Made by a program: the position numbers and the translations under genes. DNA of 64,000 nucleotides from Beta vulgaris subsp. vulgaris. Lineage: Eukaryota; Streptophyta; Magnoliopsida; Caryophyllales; Amaranthaceae. Under the pieces are notes generated by a model, which ran no database searches, was not told the DNA's origin, and was given only the letters and a program-made list of their open reading frames with translations. Location of the stretch: the NCBI RefSeq assembly GCF_026745355.1, contig NC_079207.1, forward strand, positions 12,584,338 through 12,648,337. Reading direction: 5' to 3'. How positions within the stretch are numbered: position 1 is the stretch's first letter; each line of letters starts with the position of its first letter. Shown here piece by piece: positions 58,901-64,000 of this stretch.

Positions 58901-60915
58901 TAAAAAGCTCCATTATTAATATAAATAGCCATCAGAAAGACAGAAAGATTGTCATGCACAATATCTGTCACTTCTCCATGCCCCTGTGAGCACCGAGCAG
59001 TCATCAGAAAGATTATTCCAAACATAATCCCACCTTTTGCAGATGATGTGCACAAAACCAACTAACCGAAAACATACACCGTCACCTCACCTACACTAGG
59101 AATATGGATTTAAGACATTTAGGCATTTGTTTTACAAATGTCTTGCAAACTGAGAATGCACATCTAAGCATTTGTAAAAAATATTGGATTTACGTGCTCA
59201 ATTGGGTGACGTGAATCAGATCGTGCTACTTTTAAATCCAATGATTTTGTTAAATCAAAGGGGTTGGTTTACTTTTGGACATAGGCCGCAGAATATTTCT
59301 GCATCTAATCGTAAAGTGTGTGCTTTTGTTACAAGCTTTTATTAAACAAACAAAAAATCCAACAATTAATGTTCTCTTTTAGCACATTGGTAACAAAATA
59401 CAGAATTACAGAGCCAGCACCAGCATAAACATATAACTGCAGTTATCAAGAATGTTACCTACTTACCACTATTACCACTGAGGAACTAGAGCATATAATA
59501 TGCAGCAGACCGAAAAAAAGCACAGTTTAAAAAAAGGCTGTTAAGAAAGTCAATGGCTTTTCAAGCATCTAATCATGAAGTGTGTGCTTTTGTTACAAGC
59601 ATTTATCAAACAAAGAAACAATCCAACAATTGATGTTCTCTTTGAGCACATTGGTACTAAAATACAGTGCTAGCACCAGCATAAACATATAACTGCAGTT
59701 ATCAAGTATATTACCTATGTACCACTGTTACAACTGAAAGGAAGAACTAAGAGCATATTTATGAAAAAAAATGCACAGATTTAAAAAGGCTGTTAAGAAA
59801 GTCAATGTCGTTTCAAGTATAAGATCTGTAACCCGAGCAAAATCATGGAACATGGAAGATGCAAATGTGCACAATATAGGAACGCTGAAGAAATAAATAT
59901 CAGCATTCGCACTAACCCGCATTGGATGCACTGCTGATCTGGGAGGAAGTCCCTGAAACCAAAAACAAAAGAATGAGCATATATAACTCGGATCAGTCCA
60001 TATAGTAGTCTCAATTAAACAAAGGTGTTTCTCAAGCATAATCTAAGACTTTATTCAATGTTCCCCGTCTGCGATGCTTTCTAGGATAACATAATAGCAA
60101 CTAATATCTCCTTTTTGGCGACATTAAAAATTTATTTAATTGTTGCGACACACTTGTGTTTCCACAAAGACTTTTTTAACTATAAGTGATAGGGGCAAAG
60201 GTGATTCCAAGTTTCTTATCTTTGATTGAGACATTTTTTTAAGAAAGAAAGAAATAAGTATTTGTTCCAAACGAGTTCCAACCCAGAAAACTGAACTCTC
60301 TATTGTTTAAAATATAGATAATTCCAGCCAATTCCACAAGTCCTATAATTAAATTAATTCTACAACATCAATACAACACATGGTGTCTATTATTATATGT
60401 AATATTTAATGCGATTTTGTAATGGAACTTTCACTAAAGTTTTTACCAAAGTATAACTCGTGAAGAATGATAAAATGACATACATCCTCCCTTTTTATAC
60501 AGTTGCACAATTTGACTATTATGCTAGCCAACGCACAACTTTGACCAATAATGTCTCTAATTAATTAGTAAAAATTATAGAAAGTTGGCAACTTGGTATT
60601 TAATATATAAGTTGAGATGGATTCAATGGCATCTTTCATACTATATTTGTTTTATATAATAGGAAAATAATTCCAATCAAGGTTAGTATATAGTATATAC
60701 ATAGTGCAGAAGTGAAAGCATTGCAACTAAAAGAAAAAATGGAAATGTATTCTGGAACAGGGGGTATCTTTCTCCATTAATTTTTCACATATACTTTAAC
60801 AAATTTCAGAAATAAGGAGGCTAAAAATCAAGGGAAAAGGAGAGGAGGTATAATACGGAAATAACAATACCTCTGCCATCTCTATAGCAGACACTCCAAG
60901 AGCCCACACATCCAC
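46915..60915 (-). CDS. SIK1: SIK1-like Hippo/STE20 kinase, 3' part (N-terminus outside window)
   Basis: Eleven minus-strand exons join in phase: 60915-60871, 59952-59917, 56959-56904, 55383-55302, 54167-54039, 53223-53079, 49257-49140, 48618-48399, 47609-47412, 47305-47217, 47014-46915 (1218 nt, 405 aa). The product begins in kinase subdomain IX (VDVWALGVSAIEMAE), continues GLPPRSAVHPMR, VLFMISIEPAPMLEDKEKW and subdomain XI (FVAKCLTKDPRLRPTAPEML), then a C-terminal tail (HKFIERCKVGAS, DFGTFVVHGG, NTVPIPFLRATDISPIAL, SSPTLMNLAQALAYHK, ending LCDTLRTILRL). This matches my recollection of Arabidopsis SIK1 (At1g69220), the plant MST/Hippo homologue that works with MOB1 in growth and cell-cycle control. 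The ATP-binding and catalytic loops must be encoded past 64000, beyond an intron of over 3 kb. Introns total about 13 kb and are transposon-rich. Exon starts at 53223 and 47305 have tandem AG acceptors. Confidence 0.93.
49622..49855. repeat. Imperfect tandem duplication in SIK1 intron
   Basis: GCAATCACCAAAAATTTTGT, CATATTGAG and GCACAGAGTTTTACTTCC words occur twice in the same order, starting near 49625 and 49758, with CGCAGCACACTCTTG units between them. Confidence 0.7.
49844..50443. mobile_element. Stowaway-like element, about 600 bp
   Basis: Ends CTTCCTCCTTTTTCTATTGC and GCAATTAAAATTGGATGCAGG (then AAG) are inverted, with TA on both sides. Related to 60483-60764 by GCCAATGCACAACTTTAAC. The interior has a 55-bp tandem duplication (GGAGAGTAAAATGATATAAA at about 50273 and 50331). 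Confidence 0.65.
50779..50920. repeat. 71-bp tandem duplication in SIK1 intron
   Basis: TTACTCCAAGTTCA, AACTTATTTC, GTACTTCCAT and TCCTGTTTATA words repeat in order with a period of about 71. Confidence 0.75.
51464..52131. mobile_element. Tourist-like element in SIK1 intron
   Basis: Ends GAGCATGAGCAATGGGTGGG and CCCACCCATTGTACATGCTC are inverted, flanked by TAA (51461-51463 and 52132-52134). 668 bp, AT-rich interior, non-coding. Confidence 0.85.
53637..53849. mobile_element. Small inverted-end MITE in SIK1 intron
   Basis: ATAGGAGGAAAAGGAAGGG faces CCCTTTCTCTCCATTTCCTCCTAT-type sequence, with purine-rich then pyrimidine-rich halves that fold on themselves. No target duplication is clear. Confidence 0.5.
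55500..55526. repeat. CA/CG alternating tract
   Basis: ACACACGCGCGCGCGCGCAC-type alternating purine-pyrimidine run inside a SIK1 intron. Confidence 0.9.
57296..57562. mobile_element. Stowaway-like MITE in SIK1 intron
   Basis: Ends CCTCCTTCATTTCTAAATAC and GTATTTAAAAACAAAGGTAG are inverted, with TA on both sides. Same subfamily as 25994-26252. Confidence 0.8.
57575..58242. mobile_element. Ac/Ds-like hAT element, CTCGGAC-rich, in SIK1 intron
   Basis: Ends CTGGGATGCTCGGACTCGG and CCGAGTCCGAGCTTCCCAG, with a perfect 8-bp duplication AATTTTAC (57567-57574 and 58243-58250). GGACTCGGG, GGGTCCGAG and CCGACCC words crowd both ends. The interior holds a CTCT tract (58010-58070) and a G run near 58201. 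No transposase. Confidence 0.88.
59301..59817. repeat. 264-bp tandem duplication in SIK1 intron
   Basis: Two diverged copies (59301-59564 and 59565-59817) share GCATCTAATC, GTGTGTGCTTTTGTTACAAG, CATAAACATATAACTGCAGT and GGCTGTTAAGAAAGTCAATG in the same order. Confidence 0.88.
60483..60764. mobile_element. Stowaway-like MITE in SIK1 intron
   Basis: The left end CATCCTCCCTTTTTATACAG and right end CTGGAACAGGGGG are loosely inverted and flanked by TA, with paired internal TTGCACAATTTG and GCATTGCAACTA words. Subfamily shared with 49844-50443. Confidence 0.6.
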
Positions 60916-61210
60916 CTAGATGCCAATAAGTTGAATCTGTATGTCAATTTCATACACTTCTGCATAAAAATTGACTGCAAAGGATACATAATATGAAATT
61001 TACATGAATTACATCTAGCCAGAGTTGCAGAACTATAGTATTTCTAAACACTTTGAATCTTATCTAAAATAGTTTAAAAAATGAAAGGAATAGTTTCCAT
61101 TATAATAAAATAATATTTTCCTTGCGGGACCTCTTCTAACAGAATTATTGATTACATATGTAGGAAAAATGATTACCAAGATCAGAATAAAGGATTACTA
61201 TTCCAGTGTT

Positions 61211-63020
61211 CTCACGTTCTCATATAAGAAGTGTTCTCATGTGAATTTTAGTATTATAGGGTCAGGATCCGGTGAGAATGGGTCCTTATGTGAGAACGTA
61301 TATCATATGTAAGAGCAGAATTATGTTCTAAACACACGCAATACTTTTTAGAACATACGGAATACTTTTTAGAACATACTTAAAATTTTGTTTTTAAAAC
61401 ATATTGATCTAACACTTTGTAGAACATATGCTATGATTTTTAGAACAATAAGTTGCATAACATACGCTATGATATTTAGAACATGAACACATCTTTTTAT
61501 GTTAGAGCCTAATCAACACATATACATATATTGATACTAGCTTTTTCTGCAAGCTATGCGTGTGGTGATATTTTAGGCATAATTATTGCTCGTTATTAAA
61601 AAAATTGAAAATTAAAATTATGAGAGAACGTATATATGCTCACCTTCATTTGGTGAGTAAGAAGTATTCAAATACTTACAAATAGTATCTAAAAACATTT
61701 TAAAGTAATTATAAGGGATGTAATTGCATATCCAAGTAATGAAGAAACTGAATTCTTTTTGGAGTTTGTATTTGTGATTAATTTTGTATATGAGTTGTCT
61801 TTGTAATGAGAATGCAATATTTTTTTTATTGTCAGTGGTATATATTTTTTGGTAAGATCTTAAATTACGAAATTATTTAGTTGATTGGATCTAAATTTAA
61901 TTTGATTGAATTTATTTATTGGCAAGTTTATGTGATTGACAATTATATGAGTTGATTGGGTTTAATAGAGACTTGGTTGAAATTTTTTGGTAAGTTTATG
62001 TGTGTAAAATGGTTTCATGTTGTGGAGGGGTGGATATGTAAATTTAAAAGGGGACACCATTGCTCCTCCATTGGCTTATATAATAGAGATATACATGTTC
62101 TAAATCTTCAAGCTTATGTCCTAAACTATTTCAAGTATGTTCTAAAATATTTTAAGCGTGTTCCAAATTATTTCAAGTTTGTTCTAAATTATTTTTAACG
62201 TGTTCCAAAGAAGAAAGTAAGTAATTATCAAAAATTCGGAGAAACTTTTTCGGTAATTTTCAGTTGATTTTTTTTTATTTCAAAAATGCAAGAAAAAAGG
62301 TTACAATACTATTCATATATATTTTTCTCATAAATTTATAAACTAGCAACATCGAAACTCTAGTGCGACTATTCTGAACACGACAAGAACTATATAAAAC
62401 ACAACAAGAAATATTTAGAACATAACAAGCACTATTTTGAACATAATAAGAAGTTAAGAACTATTTAGAACACAACAAGGACTATTTAGAACACTAGAAG
62501 AACTATCTAGAACACCAGAAGAACTATTTAAAACATATATTTTACTATATTTAGACTTTAGAGTATAAGAACGACCACGTAGAACATCCTCTTTTTATTA
62601 TCAACAAAATTAAGGAGAAAAACATGTTATGAAAAATACGCTCTAAAAATCTAAAGTATATACTTCCTCAAAAAAAAAAATATGTATCCTCAAAACAAAA
62701 AAGCTTAATAAGTATGTTGTTCTAAAAAGTGTTGCGTATGTTCTAAAAATTTAAGTTTGTTTACTTAAAAAAAATTATGTTTCCTAAAAAAATTAAGTAT
62801 GTTGTTCTAAAAAGTGTTGCATAAGTTCTAAAAAGTTAAGTATATTTCCTTAAAAAAGGTTAAGTATGTCGTTCTAAAACGTGTTTGCATATGTTCTAAA
62901 TGCTTCACATTTTCTAAAAAGTTAAGTATGTTGCATAAGAAAAATTATGTTCTGAAAAATGTTACATATGTTCTAAACCTATGTTCTCACATAAGAGATG
63001 TGTGCTCACAAGAACCTTCC
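61211..63020. repeat. TTCTAAAAAGT/GAACATA repeat field
   Basis: Dozens of loosely repeated words: TTTTTAGAACATA (61340-61500), GTTCTAAAT and TATTTCAAG (62095-62215), GAACACAACAAGAACTAT (62375-62530), and GTTCTAAAAAGT (62715-62970). Outer segments GTTCTCATATAAGAAGTGTT (61211) and CACATAAGAGATGTGTGCTC (62990) are loosely inverted, so the field may be one composite element. No gene. Confidence 0.6.
61537..61720 (-). mobile_element. Helitron 3' terminus, minus strand
   Basis: Read on the minus strand, GCCTAAAATATCACC, a degenerate hairpin ACGCATAGCTTGC, AGAAAAAG and CTAG precede T. The subterminal sequence matches the Helitron end at 32622. Confidence 0.6.
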
Positions 63021-63032
63021 CATATATATATA

Positions 63033-63190
63033 CTAGCTTTTTATGCACGCGATGCATGCGATGACATTTTTAGGCCTAATTATTACTAAGTAGTAAACAA
63101 AAAGAAAATGCAAGCTAGTATTTTACGGTCACCTCCATTTTGTGAATAAGATTCTTCGAAATACAATCAAATAGTACTCCTACATTTTGT
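63033..63190 (-). mobile_element. Helitron 3' terminus, minus strand
   Basis: On the minus strand, TTAGGCCTAAAAATGTCATC, a hairpin GCATGC-ATC-GCGTGC, ATAAAAAG and CTAG precede T. The subterminal TCTTATTCACAAAATGGAGG is shared with 32460-32622. Confidence 0.7.
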
Positions 63191-64000
63191 TCTTTCTTTT
63201 GCAGTCATTAACTCTTTGTATTTAAGTAGCATTACAATATTACTCCCTTAATTAAACTTATCTCTATTGAACAAAAAAAAAATTTGAGTCCATATTATCT
63301 GTTACATTGAATTTCCAATGCAACAATATTATAATTTGGCTAATTTATACTTTGATCTACACTTGTATTTGAAACCCATATTATAATTTGGCTAATTTAT
63401 ACTTTGATCCAAACTTGTATTTGAAACCCAAAATTTTGAGTGACGTGCTGTAGCCTGTAGGCACATCCTTCTAGAATTTTAACAAAAAAAAATTCACTAC
63501 CTTTTCCACTACTTAGCAACATCAGTATAATTCCACTACTTTTGCTATTCATTTTCTCTCTCCTCTCACTACAAATCTACTAACCATATTTTCAAGGAAC
63601 CTAGTTCATCAAACTATACACTATATAATAAGAAAATCAGCCTTTTCAAGTATTAAGCAAAGCAGTAGATCTAATTCATCAAAAATCCATCAGCCGTATC
63701 AACCACTTTTGAAGGAAGCAAACCAACTTCAGTTTTTTCGTAGGTCGATTTTCTAACAGATCAGAGAAAGGTAATTTCTTAAATCAACTTCAGTTTTTTC
63801 TTCGGTCGATTTTCTATCATCCCAAAATTTAATCCGAAAAGTATGAATCAATTTCAGTTTTTTTTTCCCTTGCCTAACATCTAAATTATGATTTCACAAA
63901 CTTATATTTAAAATTTTCATCAGTCTCATATTTAAAATTATATTTGAGATAAAATTGTAAATTTTCATACACAATTTGATATTGGATTTTTTTTAAAAAA
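63191..64000. other. Right edge, SIK1 intron sequence
   Basis: AT-rich, with a local duplication of ATATTATAATTTGGCTAATT (63330 and 63380) and of CAACTTCAGTTTTTTC (63726 and 63787). No kinase exon was found before the window ends, although the next exon upstream should encode the APE-to-DG activation-segment region. Confidence 0.5.

Overview
This is a gene-poor window of a flowering-plant nuclear genome. It is AT-rich, its genes are split by GT-AG introns carrying transposon debris, and short TIR elements, Ac/Ds-like hATs, Mutator-like elements, Helitron ends, a solo LTR, a LINE tail and SINE-like pieces fill most of the rest. The proteins are eudicot-like; a Caryophyllales/Amaranthaceae source is only a guess. 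I see no CRISPR, operon or other prokaryotic feature.

Four protein-coding genes could be rebuilt exon by exon with consistent splice phases. (1) 835-7540 (+): FRUCTOKINASE-LIKE 2 (FLN2), a plastid pfkB-fold protein linked to the plastid-encoded RNA polymerase and thioredoxin z (577 aa, 5 coding exons). (2) 12895-10244 (-): a cytosolic-type 6-phosphogluconolactonase (268 aa, 3 coding exons plus a 5' UTR exon). (3) 43873-40634 (-): a RimP-like ribosome maturation protein with a probable organelle transit peptide (294 aa, 5 exons). (4) 60915-46915 (-): the 3' eleven exons (405 aa) of a SIK1-type Hippo/STE20 kinase whose N-terminus and kinase core lie beyond the right edge. From memory, FLN2, the RimP-like gene and SIK1 are consecutive in Arabidopsis (At1g69200, At1g69210, At1g69220), so this looks like a conserved block expanded by transposons, with the lactonase gene also inside it.

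Layout: 1-834 truncated MITE, microsatellite and FLN2 promoter; 835-7900 FLN2 with a decayed Copia fragment in intron 3; 7900-10243 MITE-bearing spacer; 10244-13760 lactonase gene and promoter; 13760-40630 about 27 kb with no supported host gene, containing most of the mobile elements, a 2.5 kb solo LTR with exact target duplication and a 455-bp triplication; 40634-43873 RimP-like gene with two related Tourist elements in introns; 44781-46180 LINE 3' remnant; 46915-64000 SIK1 with introns full of MITEs, tandem duplications, one Ac/Ds-like insertion and Helitron-associated repeats.

The most striking non-genic signal is a set of six hAT elements with Ac/Ds-like ends and 8-bp target duplications, five or six of which carry a different GC-rich repeated word near their ends. 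A second group has long terminal inverted repeats, one with an exact 9-bp duplication and telomere-like CCCTAA runs inside. In the genes, the points to check are an Arg-to-His change in the lactonase DER motif, a duplicated splice acceptor at its start, a 3' UTR intron in FLN2, and an unexplained exon-like open segment inside a SIK1 intron.
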